Part shown: positions 32,654 to 40,286 of the stretch, piece after piece
How positions within the stretch are numbered: the stretch's first letter is position 1
Layout: every line of letters begins with the position of its first letter
Assembly (NCBI GenBank): GCA_019239955.1
Contig: JAFAZD010000001.1
Location: 1 to 45,617 of the forward strand
Length of the DNA: 45,617 nt
Direction: 5' to 3'
Origin: Armatimonadota bacterium
Lineage (GTDB): Bacteria > Armatimonadota > Armatimonadia > Armatimonadales > Capsulimonadaceae
Program-made: the position numbers and the translations under genes
The notes under the pieces: model-generated
What the model saw: only the letters and a program-made list of their open reading frames with translations
The model's database searches: none
What the model was told of the DNA's origin: nothing

Positions 32654-33307
32654 ATGACCGTCTCACTGGAGCGGCCCCTGCCCAAACCCGCCTTGACAAA
32701 GAAGGGCATGGCCGTCCTGCCGGACAGCGCCACCATGCCCCGGAAGCTGTGGACATGGGACGAATGCCGCCAACTGATGGACCTGGGCCTCCTGGAAGAG
32801 AGCAGCCGGTACGAACTCTTGGAAGGGGAGATCGTCGACAAGATGTGGTTCAACGAGCCGCACGTCTACGTCACGTCCCGGATTCACCGAGCGCTGCTGG
32901 CGATCTTCGGCTTCGACCACGTGCGCGTGGCGGCGCCGGTCGCCCTTGCCCCTCGGAACGCCCCAGAGCCGGACGTCGCCGTGATGACTCGCGCGGCCGA
33001 GGAGTACCTCTACATCGGGACGCCTCCGCCTTCCGACGTTCGCCTCGCCGTCGAGGTCGCCGACGCCACCCTGAGCAGCGACCGGGCGATCAAAGGCTTC
33101 CGCTATAGCGAGGCGGGCATCCCCGAATACTGGATCGTCAACATCCCGCAGCGCCAGTTGGAGTTATTCCGCCAGCCCGCCCCGGACGGCTATGCCGAGT
33201 GGCAAACCGTCGCCGAGGATGGGCTTGTGTCGCCCCTGGCCGCCCCAGAGGCGCAAATCGCCGTGGCCGACCTGCTGCCGTTAGCATCTGCGAAAGGAGC
33301 CTCTTGA
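32654..33307 (+). CDS. Uma2-family (DUF820) PD-(D/E)XK nuclease-like protein, copy 1
   Basis: A 217-residue member of the Uma2 family, abundant in some bacteria and of unclear role. The pattern YELLEGEIVDKM (about residue 55), PEPDVAVM (about 105) and VRLAVEVADAT (about 135) gives the family's PD-(D/E)XK-like core, followed by YSEAGIPEYWIVNIPQRQLELFRQP. In the third core strand E-V-A replaces E-x-K, so catalytic status is uncertain. AAAGGAG precedes the start. It begins 13 bp after feoB and its stop overlaps the start of copy 2, so the pair is read with the iron operon. Confidence 0.85.
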   Translation: MTVSLERPLPKPALTKKGMAVLPDSATMPRKLWTWDECRQLMDLGLLEESSRYELLEGEIVDKMWFNEPHVYVTSRIHRALLAIFGFDHVRVAAPVALAPRNAPEPDVAVMTRAAEEYLYIGTPPPSDVRLAVEVADATLSSDRAIKGFRYSEAGIPEYWIVNIPQRQLELFRQPAPDGYAEWQTVAEDGLVSPLAAPEAQIAVADLLPLASAKGAS

Positions 33308-33930
33308 TGGCACAAACGATGGAGCGCCCCGTCACTCAACCTCCCATGCAGACACTCCCGCCGATCATTCTGCCCGATAGCGCCGCCATGCCTCGGAAGC
33401 AGTGGACCCGCGCGGAGTGCAAAAAACTGATCGAGTGCGGCTTGCTGGAAGAGACTGGCTGGGAACTGATTGAAGGAGAGATCATACGCAAGATGGGACA
33501 GGGACGTCGGCGCATTTTCGTCTGCATGCGGATTATCAAGGCACTGGCGGCTGTCTTCGGGTTTGATTTCCTTCAGTCACAAAGCTCCCTGCCGGTCAAC
33601 GACATCAATGAGCCGGAGCCGGACGCCGTCGTGCTTGCCGAAACCTTGGAGCACTACCTGGATGTGGAGCCGGGGCCGGAAGATGTGCGCCTCCTGGTGG
33701 AAGTCTCCGACAGTACGCTCCGCACGGATCAGACGGTGAAGATGCGCCTGTACGCACGTGGGGGCGTCCCCGAATACTGGATCGTCAACATCCGGGAGCT
33801 CGTTCTGGAAGTCTACCGGCAACCCAGCCCAGAAGGATACACTGAGAAGATCATCATCGGCAAAGATGGCTCGATCACGCCGCCGGCCGCATCACAAGCG
33901 CAAATCAAGGTCGGCGACCTGCTCCCTTGA
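33307..33930 (+). CDS. Uma2-family (DUF820) PD-(D/E)XK nuclease-like protein, copy 2
   Basis: A 207-residue paralog of the preceding gene, with which it shares LPDSAAMPRK-W, the L/WELIEGEI strand, NEPEPDAVVL, VRLLVEVSDSTLRTDQTVK and GGVPEYWIVNIRELVLEVYRQPSPEGYTE. The start ATG 33307 overlaps the stop of copy 1 (TGATG); GAAAGGAG lies upstream. The divergence between copies is large enough to suggest an old duplication. Expression is likely coupled to feoAB and copy 1. Confidence 0.85.
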   Translation: MAQTMERPVTQPPMQTLPPIILPDSAAMPRKQWTRAECKKLIECGLLEETGWELIEGEIIRKMGQGRRRIFVCMRIIKALAAVFGFDFLQSQSSLPVNDINEPEPDAVVLAETLEHYLDVEPGPEDVRLLVEVSDSTLRTDQTVKMRLYARGGVPEYWIVNIRELVLEVYRQPSPEGYTEKIIIGKDGSITPPAASQAQIKVGDLLP

Positions 33931-34232
33931 TCCCACACAATCAGACAATCTTGCCGCCGACCGTCCCGGCCTCCACACGCAAGAGGGGCAGCCGGAAGAG
34001 GCGACAACGAAACAGGACTCAATTCTCAACTCAAGAATCGGGTTGGGTTAAAGAAAGAGGAGGCAAAGACGCAGAGGCAGTCATCGGAAAACCCCTAAAG
34101 AAGATGCCTCAGCATGCCTCAACTTAACTGAGTCCACCATTCAGATGCGCTCGCCCTGCCACTTTTTCACCTTCAGGCAAGTTGGCATGGATTATGCATT
34201 ACCGGCATTGAGCAGTGGAAAGGGGGAGCTCA
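33931..34232. other. Gap with no recognised gene
   Basis: About 300 bp after the second Uma2 gene. It is less GC-rich than its surroundings and has no frame with coding character on either strand. A weak CTCA-acttaac-TGAG palindrome lies near 34118-34133. No clear promoter or terminator is visible. Confidence 0.5.
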
Positions 34233-34457
34233 TTGAGGAACGCCTACATCAAATTCCAGACGCCCGAAGACTGTGCGCTGGGCTGCGACGCCCTGGTCGC
34301 GCATTCCCACGTCAGTCGCCTCACCGGCGACATTTTCTGCATCCCGTGGCAGAGCCTGGCGCTGCTGGACGCCTGCCGCGCGGCCTACTCGTTTGCCACG
34401 GAAGACGACTTATCCAACGCACACCCGGTCTGGAACTTCGCCGCGCCCGCGCACTGA
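34233..34457 (+). CDS. Small protein of unknown function
   Basis: A 74-residue protein. I chose TTG 34233 because AGGGGGAG lies 5 nt upstream and the protein then opens MRNAYIKFQTPEDCALGCDALV; the GTG at 34215 is the alternative with six more residues. The composition (three Cys, several aromatic residues, HSHVSRLTGDIFCIPWQSLALLDACRAAY) is protein-like rather than random. I do not recognise it. A strong hairpin follows the stop and separates it from the convergent LuxR-type gene. Confidence 0.6.
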   Translation: MRNAYIKFQTPEDCALGCDALVAHSHVSRLTGDIFCIPWQSLALLDACRAAYSFATEDDLSNAHPVWNFAAPAH

Positions 34458-34466
34458 CGACGAGAA

Positions 34467-34509
34467 GTTAATCCGGCTGCTGGCTTGTCCAGCAGCAGCC
34501 CCGATTAAC
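34467..34509. terminator. Bidirectional hairpin between convergent genes
   Basis: Nested inverted repeats GTTAATC/GATTAAC and GGCTGCTGG/CCAGCAGCAGCC around CTTGT. It lies between the 34233 and 34537 genes. It lacks a T-tract, so its efficiency as terminator is uncertain. Confidence 0.7.
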
Positions 34510-34536
34510 CCGACGCCTCCCCCGGCCCCCTCCACT

Positions 34537-34842
34537 TCAGGGCTTCTGCACCTCTTCCCGGCACACGGCCACCACGGCCGCGCGCGTATGCACCCCGCAC
34601 TTCTCACGCAGGTTCTGCACGTGCGTCTTCACGGTCCACTCCGAAATGGATAAGGTATCAGCGATCTGGCGGCCGGTCAGTCCCTGGGCCAGCAGGCGCA
34701 CCAGGTCGCGCTCACGCGCCGTCAGAGCGGGCGGCCCGCCGGGCGCGGGACGAAAACACAGGCGCGGCGGCATCAAAGAGGGTTCATTCAAGGCGGCTTC
34801 CTCCAGAGGGAGACTTGCTATGGCCGTCTGTTCGCCATGCAC
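34537..34842 (-). CDS. LuxR/GerE-type helix-turn-helix regulator without sensor domain
   Basis: A 101-residue transcriptional regulator made almost only of a GerE HTH domain: LTARERDLVRLLAQGLTGRQIADTLSISEWTVKTHVQNLREKCGVHTRAAVVAV (residues about 40-95). The first 38 residues are Pro-rich and lack a receiver or autoinducer-binding domain. Stand-alone GerE proteins usually act as DNA-binding partners of other regulators. It is divergent from the DyP peroxidase gene, with 220 bp of regulatory DNA between them, and may regulate that gene; this is inference from position. The N-terminal start is uncertain. Confidence 0.85.
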   Translation of the reverse strand: MHGEQTAIASLPLEEAALNEPSLMPPRLCFRPAPGGPPALTARERDLVRLLAQGLTGRQIADTLSISEWTVKTHVQNLREKCGVHTRAAVVAVCREEVQKP

Positions 34843-34885
34843 CGCCGCGACTCCTGCCAGCGTGTGCGGAAGTTCACCCTCCTGA

Positions 34886-34901
34886 CGTGAAAAGCGTCAC
34901 A
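34886..34901. promoter_or_regulatory. CRP/FNR-like site upstream of the DyP gene
   Basis: CGTGA-aaagcg-TCACA matches the TGTGA-N6-TCACA consensus at nine of ten positions. Its centre (34893.5) lies 41.5 bp before the start site expected from the TACAAT box at 34923-34928, the classic class II activator position. Confidence 0.6.
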
Positions 34902-34922
34902 TACCCCTCTGCCTGCCCCCGG

Positions 34923-34928
34923 TACAAT
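34923..34928 (+). promoter_or_regulatory. -10 box of an upstream DyP promoter
   Basis: TACAAT in the recurrent CGGTACAAT context, no -35 box at 17 bp, consistent with activation from the CRP/FNR-like site. The leader to the DyP start would be about 128 nt. Confidence 0.5.
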
Positions 34929-34970
34929 CCTCAGCGTCACCACCGCCCGGACGCACCGCCGGGTAGCCGC

Positions 34971-34988
34971 ATACTCCCTTCGGAGTAT
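34971..34988. promoter_or_regulatory. Hairpin overlapping the second DyP promoter
   Basis: A perfect ATACTCC-cttc-GGAGTAT inverted repeat touches the -35 box of the promoter at 34988-35016. It may be an operator or an RNA hairpin in the longer leader. Confidence 0.4.
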
Positions 34989-35016
34989 TGCGCGCCACCG
35001 GCGCTTCGTTTATAAT
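34988..35016 (+). promoter_or_regulatory. Proximal DyP promoter
   Basis: TTGCGC (34988-34993), a 17-bp spacer and TATAAT (35011-35016), giving a leader of about 40 nt before the ATG at 35063. Confidence 0.6.
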
Positions 35017-35062
35017 CGGGCAGTCGCGTCCGTTCTCAAGCAGACCCAAAGGAGGCACTCTC

Positions 35063-36589
35063 ATGGCCGAACCCGCAGCGCCGAACCTGGCCAACATCCA
35101 GGGCAACATCCTCGGCGGATTCAACAAAGACTTTCAGTCGTTTCTGTTCCTGCACTTCAGCGACCGCGACAAGGGCCGCGCCTGGCTGGAGCATATGGCC
35201 CCGGAGATCGCCACCAGCGAGGAGGTCGTCGCCTTCAACACGCTGTTCAAACAGGCGAACCGGCGGCGCGGGCACGAGTACGGGATTTTGAAGGCGACCT
35301 GGACCAACATCGCCTTCACCGCGAGCGGCCTGAAGGCGCTGGGCGTGCCGGACGCCGAGATCGCCACCTTCTCGGAGGCGTTCCGGCAGGGCATGAAGGC
35401 GCGGGCGGCGACTCCGTTCCCGACGCCCCCCTTCCCCCCGGCCAGCCTGGGCGATGAGGGGGACAGCGACCCCTCCCACTGGATCGCTCCGCTGGGGTCC
35501 AAGGATGTCCACGCCATCCTGCACGTCGCCTCCGACAGTCATGCGGACCTGCACGCGACGGTGGCGCGGTACGTGCAGAACCTGGATTTCAACGGCACGG
35601 TGAAGCGGCTGTTCACGCAGGAGGGCATCGTGCGCCAGGACGAGCCGGGGCACGAGCACTTCGGATTCAAGGACGGCGTCTCGCAGCCGGGCATCCGGGG
35701 CGTGGACCTGCCGAGGCCGGGCGGGAACCCGAACGAGGGAAACCCGGGGCAGGACCTGCTCTGGCCGGGCGAGTTCGTGCTGGGCTATCCGACGCAGATT
35801 GACGGGCCGGACACCGTCAACACCCCGCCGGTCGTCCCGAACCCCAACCCCGGCCCCGTGTCCAAGTCCGGCCCGCCCTGGGCGGCGGACGGCTCGTACC
35901 TGGTGTTTCGGCGGCTGCGGCAGGACGTGGCGGGCTTCCACGCCCAACTGCACCAGCTCGCGCCGGCGAACGGGCTGGACCCGCGAGTGTTCGCCGCCAA
36001 GCTGGTCGGGCGGTACCACAGCGGATGCCCGCTGGAGCCGCTGAAAGGCCAGCCGCAGGGGCATGACGCCCCCGACGACCCGGCGGTCGGCGCGGACTCC
36101 CTTCGCAACAACAACTTCGAGTACGGTGGCGACCCTGCCGGCAACGCCGTGCCGCGCGCGTCGCACATCCGCAAGACCTACCCGCGTGATGAAGACACGC
36201 CGGGGGGCGGCGAAAACAACACGCAGAAGCGCCGGCTGCTGCGGCGCGGCGTCCCGTTCGGCCTTTCACTGAACCTCAATGCCCCCGCCCCGCACGATTC
36301 GGGTGATCGTGGCCTGCTGTTCCTGTGCTACCAGAGCAGCATCGAGGAGCAGTTCGAGTTCGTGCAAAAGATTTGGGTCAATAACTCCGGCTTCCCACAG
36401 GGGGGCGACGGGGAAGACCCGATCATCGCGCAGAGCAAGACCGGGCTGTTCGCCTGCCCCGGCGCGAACCCGGCGAACATCCCGGCCCTGAAGCATTTCG
36501 TGACGACCACGGGCGGCGACTACTTTTTCCAGCCGTCCATCAGCGCCCTGTACCACATCGCGGGCGTCCCGCAGCCGCTGGGCGCATGA
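35063..36589 (+). CDS. Dye-decolorizing (DyP-type) haem peroxidase
   Basis: A 508-residue haem peroxidase of the larger DyP subgroup. The GxxDG motif reads GFKDGVSQPGIRG near residue 200, with the catalytic distal Asp. ASHIRKTYPRD near 368 supplies the proximal His, and RRLLRRGVPFG near 395 the distal Arg. N-terminal ANIQGNILGGFNKDFQSFLFLHF is typical. The start ATG 35063 follows AAAGGAGG. No Tat or Sec signal is present and no encapsulin gene is adjacent, so the enzyme should be cytoplasmic. Promoter architecture suggests control by a CRP/FNR-type activator and perhaps the divergent LuxR-type protein. Confidence 0.93.
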   Translation: MAEPAAPNLANIQGNILGGFNKDFQSFLFLHFSDRDKGRAWLEHMAPEIATSEEVVAFNTLFKQANRRRGHEYGILKATWTNIAFTASGLKALGVPDAEIATFSEAFRQGMKARAATPFPTPPFPPASLGDEGDSDPSHWIAPLGSKDVHAILHVASDSHADLHATVARYVQNLDFNGTVKRLFTQEGIVRQDEPGHEHFGFKDGVSQPGIRGVDLPRPGGNPNEGNPGQDLLWPGEFVLGYPTQIDGPDTVNTPPVVPNPNPGPVSKSGPPWAADGSYLVFRRLRQDVAGFHAQLHQLAPANGLDPRVFAAKLVGRYHSGCPLEPLKGQPQGHDAPDDPAVGADSLRNNNFEYGGDPAGNAVPRASHIRKTYPRDEDTPGGGENNTQKRRLLRRGVPFGLSLNLNAPAPHDSGDRGLLFLCYQSSIEEQFEFVQKIWVNNSGFPQGGDGEDPIIAQSKTGLFACPGANPANIPALKHFVTTTGGDYFFQPSISALYHIAGVPQPLGA

Positions 36590-36597
36590 TCCATTCG

Positions 36598-36624
36598 GAG
36601 GGGCGACCCACCGGGTCGCCCCTT
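36598..36624. terminator. Hairpin downstream of the DyP gene
   Basis: A perfect 10-bp stem GGGGCGACCC-acc-GGGTCGCCCC, 9 bp after the DyP stop and before the convergent oligopeptidase gene. The T-tract is weak. Confidence 0.65.
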
Positions 36625-36746
36625 CCCGTATCCCAAACTTCCCATGTACTAGCGGACGGCGGGCCGATCTTCCAGACGCCGTAGCAGGAGGCGGAGACCC
36701 ACGCCTCGTACCCGCCGGCCTGCGCGGCGCCCCGGCGTGTTGAGGG

Positions 36747-38807
36747 TCAGTCCGGCTCGAAGCAGAGGGCGGCGGTGAGGAAGGCCCAGCGGTCGGCCGC
36801 CTCCTCAATCGCTTTGGCCGTCGGCTTGCCGCCGCCGTGCCCGGCCTGGGTCTCGATGCGGATCAGAATCGGCGACGTGCCGGCCTGGGCGGCCTGCAAG
36901 GCGGCGGCGAACTTGAACGAGTGGGCCGGCACGACTCGGTCGTCGTGGTCCGCCGTCGTGATCAGTGTCGCGGGGTAACAAGTCCCGGACCGGATGTTGT
37001 GCAGCGGGGAGTAGGCGAGCAGTGCGGCAAACTGCTCCGGGTCGTCCGCCGAGCCGTAGTCCGTGGTCCACGCCCAGCCGATGGTGAACTGATGGAAGCG
37101 CAGCATGTCCAGCACGCCGACGGCGGGCAGCGCCGCGCCGAACAGGTCAGGCCGCTGCGTGAGACAGGCGCCGACCAGCAGACCGCCGTTGCTGCCGCCG
37201 CCGATGGCGAGTTTGGGCGTCGCGGTGTACCCGTTGTCAATCAGCCACTGGGCGGCGGCCAGGAAGTCGTCGAAGACGTTCTGCTTGCGCGTCTTCGTCC
37301 CCGCCTGATGCCACTCCTCCCCGTACTCGCCCCCGCCCCGCAGGTTGGGGATCGCCACCAGACCGCCCATCTCCATCCACGCCAGCAGGGGGACGGAGAA
37401 AGAGGGTGTCAGAGAGGCCCCGAAACCGCCGTACCCGTACAGGTACGTCGGATTGCCGCCGTCGCGCCGCAGTCCGCGTTTATGCGCGAGAAACATCGGC
37501 ACCCGTGTCCCATCCTTGCTGGTGTAGAAGGTCTGCGAAGCCTCGTAGTCGGCGGGGTCGAAGACCAGGAGCGGCTGCCGGAAGACCGTGCTGGTCGCGG
37601 ACGGAATGTCATACCGGTAGATCGTCGGTGGCACGGCGAAGCTGGTGAAGGAGTAAAAGGTCTCGGCGTCACGGCGCTTGCCGCCGAAGCCGCTCACGCT
37701 GCCCAGCCCCGGCAAAGGCACCTCCCCGAGCAACGCGCCGCCCAGCGAGAATGTTCGGACCTGCGCGCGGGCGTCCTGGAGATAGGAGGCGAAGAACTGA
37801 TCGCCGACCAGGCTCACTCCCTGCAGGGTCTCCTCAGACTGAGGGATGATCTCCCGCCAGTTCTCACGCTCCGGCTGACGGGTATCCACCGCCAGCACAC
37901 GGCGGCGGGGCGCCTTCAGATCGGTGACGAACCAGAAGACCGGTCCCTCGTTGCCGATGAACCCATACGCCGCGTCGAAGTCGGAGAACAGCTCGACCAC
38001 CGGGGCGTCAGGAGCCGTCAGGTCTTTGTAGAAGATCGCATTCTTGGGGTCGGTGCCCCGCCAGACGTGGATGAGCAGGTACTGCCCGTCCTCAGTGACG
38101 TGACCCCCGAAGCCCCATTCCTTTTCGTCGGGGCGATTGTAAACGATCTCGTCAGCGTCTTGCTCCATGCCCAGCCGGTGGTAGCATAGCTTCTGGTAAT
38201 AGTTGACGCCCTGGAGCGCCTCCCCCTCCGACGGCGGGTCATAGCGGCTGTAAAAGAAGCCCAGACCGTCGTGCGTCCAGGACGCGCCGGAGAACTTGAC
38301 CCAGCGCAAGCGATCGGGCGCGTCTTTCCCGCTGGCGATGTCACGCACCTGCCACTCCTGCCAGTCCGAGCCGGCGTTGGAGAGGCCGTAGGCCATCCGC
38401 GCGCCGTCCTCGCTGACCGCGAGGCCGGACAGGGCGACCGTGCCATCCGGGGAGAGCGTATTCGGGTCCAGCAGCACCCGCGCCTCGCCGTCCAGGCTCT
38501 CAGCAGTGTAGAGAACGCTCTGGTTCTGGAGGCCGTCGTTTCGGAACCAGAAGTAGCGGCCTCCCTGCCGGAATGGGACACTGTAGCGTTCATAGTCCCA
38601 GAGCTGCGTCAGACGCTCTTTAATCCGTCCCCGTGACTCGATGCGCCCAAGAAAATCGAAGGTGAGGGCGTTTTCCGCCTCAATCCAGGCGCGGGTTTCA
38701 GGGGAGTCGGGATTCTCCAGCCAGCGGTACGGATCAGCAATGCACGTCCCGTGATATTCGTCGGTGTGGGCGACCTGAGGTGCTGAGGGGTAAGTGGGCG
38801 CTGTCAT
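36747..38807 (-). CDS. Prolyl oligopeptidase (S9A)
   Basis: A 686-residue cytoplasmic serine peptidase that cleaves short peptides after proline. The N-terminal signature YPSAPQVAHTDEYHG...DPYRWLENPDSPETRAWIEAEN leads to a seven-bladed propeller (about 70-400). The hydrolase domain has the nucleophile in GGGSNGGLLVGACLTQRPDLFGA near residue 540, Asp in ADHDDRVVPAHSFKF near 625 and His in AGHGGGK near 660. The start ATG 38807 is set by TAGGAGGA about 11 nt upstream; earlier ATGs at 38840 and 38855 lack such a site, and the second overlaps the promoter. It is divergent from the helicase gene. Confidence 0.95.
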   Translation of the reverse strand: MTAPTYPSAPQVAHTDEYHGTCIADPYRWLENPDSPETRAWIEAENALTFDFLGRIESRGRIKERLTQLWDYERYSVPFRQGGRYFWFRNDGLQNQSVLYTAESLDGEARVLLDPNTLSPDGTVALSGLAVSEDGARMAYGLSNAGSDWQEWQVRDIASGKDAPDRLRWVKFSGASWTHDGLGFFYSRYDPPSEGEALQGVNYYQKLCYHRLGMEQDADEIVYNRPDEKEWGFGGHVTEDGQYLLIHVWRGTDPKNAIFYKDLTAPDAPVVELFSDFDAAYGFIGNEGPVFWFVTDLKAPRRRVLAVDTRQPERENWREIIPQSEETLQGVSLVGDQFFASYLQDARAQVRTFSLGGALLGEVPLPGLGSVSGFGGKRRDAETFYSFTSFAVPPTIYRYDIPSATSTVFRQPLLVFDPADYEASQTFYTSKDGTRVPMFLAHKRGLRRDGGNPTYLYGYGGFGASLTPSFSVPLLAWMEMGGLVAIPNLRGGGEYGEEWHQAGTKTRKQNVFDDFLAAAQWLIDNGYTATPKLAIGGGSNGGLLVGACLTQRPDLFGAALPAVGVLDMLRFHQFTIGWAWTTDYGSADDPEQFAALLAYSPLHNIRSGTCYPATLITTADHDDRVVPAHSFKFAAALQAAQAGTSPILIRIETQAGHGGGKPTAKAIEEAADRWAFLTAALCFEPD

Positions 38808-38838
38808 GAGTGCGGGAGTCCTCCTAAGTTTTCGCTCC

Positions 38839-38844
38839 ATTGTA
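38839..38844 (-). promoter_or_regulatory. -10 box for the oligopeptidase gene
   Basis: Minus-strand TACAAT in the GGTACAAT context, 31 nt before the start codon at 38807. No clear -35 box. Confidence 0.45.
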
Positions 38845-38865
38845 CCGAATCTCACCGGCGACTCA

Positions 38866-38874
38866 TGTTATAAT
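38866..38874 (+). promoter_or_regulatory. Extended -10 promoter for the helicase gene
   Basis: TGTTATAAT (TGn plus TATAAT, hexamer 38869-38874) lies 30 nt before the helicase start, in locally AT-rich DNA. Confidence 0.55.
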
Positions 38875-38904
38875 TTATAGTGATCTATCAATGGGGATAA
38901 AAAC

Positions 38905-40170
38905 ATGAGCATGACAGCAGTAGACAATCTTGCGGAGGTAGCCGCCGCCGCGTATCGCCTGACCACCGATGGCGCGATTACGCAGCCGGCCGAGTGGCAG
39001 GTCGCGCTCTATGCCCGCCTTTCGCAGCCGGAGGCCGATGCCGGCGACCTGCTCCTCGCCCCGGATGGGGCCGGCAAGACGGAAGCCGTCCTAATCCCGT
39101 CCTTGGGTTTTCGGCGCGGCGGCGCGCCCCACCGCCTGTTTCTGATCGGCCCCGACGGCTCCCCGCTCGATGAGCCCCTCTGCCGGCTGACGCCCTACCT
39201 GCGCGCCTGGGTAGGGGCCGACGAGACCCCGCGCACCCTCTGCCTGGATTACGCCGAGGACGACGCCGACGGCAACGTCTGCCGCCGCTTCTTCCCCGAC
39301 GGCACGGAGGATCCGCACATCGAGACCAACCCGCTGGAAGCCGACGTGGACCTGATCCTGACCACGTTCTCCCGCTTCCAGTCCCTGTTCTTCGGCGCGG
39401 GCGGCGTCCACGCCCTGCCCTCAGGCCTGCCGACCGAGGATGCCGAGCACCATCAGCGCCGTGACCTGTTCTTCTTCGACGAGGCCCATTCCTACCAGCC
39501 GGACGCCTTCGCCCGCTTTCACCGGCTGGTCGAGTTCCTGTTCGCGGAGGACAACGACATCTTCGTCGCCTCCACGACCATGCCGCCGGCCTACCAGGAG
39601 GAACTGTCCTTTCTAGATGTCATCCGTGTCCCGGAACGCCCCGACGCGCCCGCGCGCACCCTCGCCCATGTGCCCGCCGCCGACCCGCTGGCGGAGATCG
39701 AGGCCCGCATCCGGCGCGAGTATTTTCAGAACGCCCGCGTCTTCGGCGTCACCGAGTCCGTCGCCGACGCCGAGTCGCTGTACGCCCGCCTGGCGTCGTC
39801 CTACCCGCACAGCGTCTACCTCTACCATCCCTCCCTCCCCGCCGATGCCCGCCGACGCACCTACGCCCAGCTGCGCGAATTGGAGAAGGAGGGCGAGGGC
39901 TACCTGCTGCTGACCACCGGCGACGCCTTAGAATCGAGCGACCTGGACGCCACCGTGCTGCTGTCCACGCTCTGCCCGCCCGAAAATCTCATTCGCCGCG
40001 CCGGCCGCTGCAACCGCCGGGGCGAGATGCCCTCCGGCCAGCTCGTCCTCGTCGGCGATAGATTCGCCCCCGCCTCCCGCCCGCTCCCGAAGGCCGCCGA
40101 CTACCTCGCCGCCCTGGGCGAACACTCCGGCCGTACCTTCGACGCCGAGTTCTGGAAGGCGTTTATCTGA
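38905..40170 (+). CDS. Stand-alone Cas3-type superfamily 2 helicase without HD domain
   Basis: A 421-residue helicase-like protein. Motif I is LLLAPDGAGKTEAVLIP (about residues 49-65), motif II FFFDEAHSYQ (about 190), motif III STTMPPAY (about 222), motif V LLLTTGDALESSDLDATVLL (about 335-353) and motif VI LIRRAGRCNRRGE (about 361-373). Motifs V and VI in particular follow the Cas3 pattern (ATQ...LDID, QRAGRxxRxG). The HD nuclease domain and the C-terminal domain of Cas3 are absent and the protein is about half the usual length. No cas genes or CRISPR array lie nearby. It precedes an NLR-like gene by 116 bp. It may be a degenerate Cas3, a separate Cas3'-like subunit or a helicase of an undescribed defence system. 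Confidence 0.8.
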   Translation: MSMTAVDNLAEVAAAAYRLTTDGAITQPAEWQVALYARLSQPEADAGDLLLAPDGAGKTEAVLIPSLGFRRGGAPHRLFLIGPDGSPLDEPLCRLTPYLRAWVGADETPRTLCLDYAEDDADGNVCRRFFPDGTEDPHIETNPLEADVDLILTTFSRFQSLFFGAGGVHALPSGLPTEDAEHHQRRDLFFFDEAHSYQPDAFARFHRLVEFLFAEDNDIFVASTTMPPAYQEELSFLDVIRVPERPDAPARTLAHVPAADPLAEIEARIRREYFQNARVFGVTESVADAESLYARLASSYPHSVYLYHPSLPADARRRTYAQLRELEKEGEGYLLLTTGDALESSDLDATVLLSTLCPPENLIRRAGRCNRRGEMPSGQLVLVGDRFAPASRPLPKAADYLAALGEHSGRTFDAEFWKAFI

Positions 40171-40181
40171 GGTTCCGAGGG

Positions 40182-40199
40182 CCCGCCGTTGCCGGCGGG
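40182..40199. terminator. Hairpin between the helicase and NLR-like genes
   Basis: A 7-bp GC stem CCCGCCG-ttgc-CGGCGGG, 12 bp after the helicase stop, without a T-tract. Together with the separate promoter at 40241 it suggests that the two genes are independent transcription units. Confidence 0.5.
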
Positions 40200-40240
40200 T
40201 CTCACTCGCCTCCTGCCGCTCGCAACACGCATCAAGACCT

Positions 40241-40269
40241 GCAACTTTATTCTGTATGATGTGTCACAC
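40241..40269 (+). promoter_or_regulatory. Putative ECF-type promoter of the NLR-like gene
   Basis: GCAACTTT and GTGTCACAC with start-to-start distance of 20 nt, the same as at 5009-5037 before the ECF sigma gene; the intervening 12 bases differ. It ends 17 nt before the start codon at 40287. Confidence 0.65.
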
Positions 40270-40286
40270 TTGTTTAGGAAACAAAC

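Noticed and set aside
32740-33930. Uma2 genes as a transposon
   Set aside because: No terminal inverted repeats or transposase motifs; the family is not a transposase.
36640-36746. Possible gene remnant on the minus strand (GYEAWVSASCYGVWKIGPP)
   Set aside because: It looks protein-like for about 20 residues but has no start codon or recognisable family, and could be chance in high-GC DNA.
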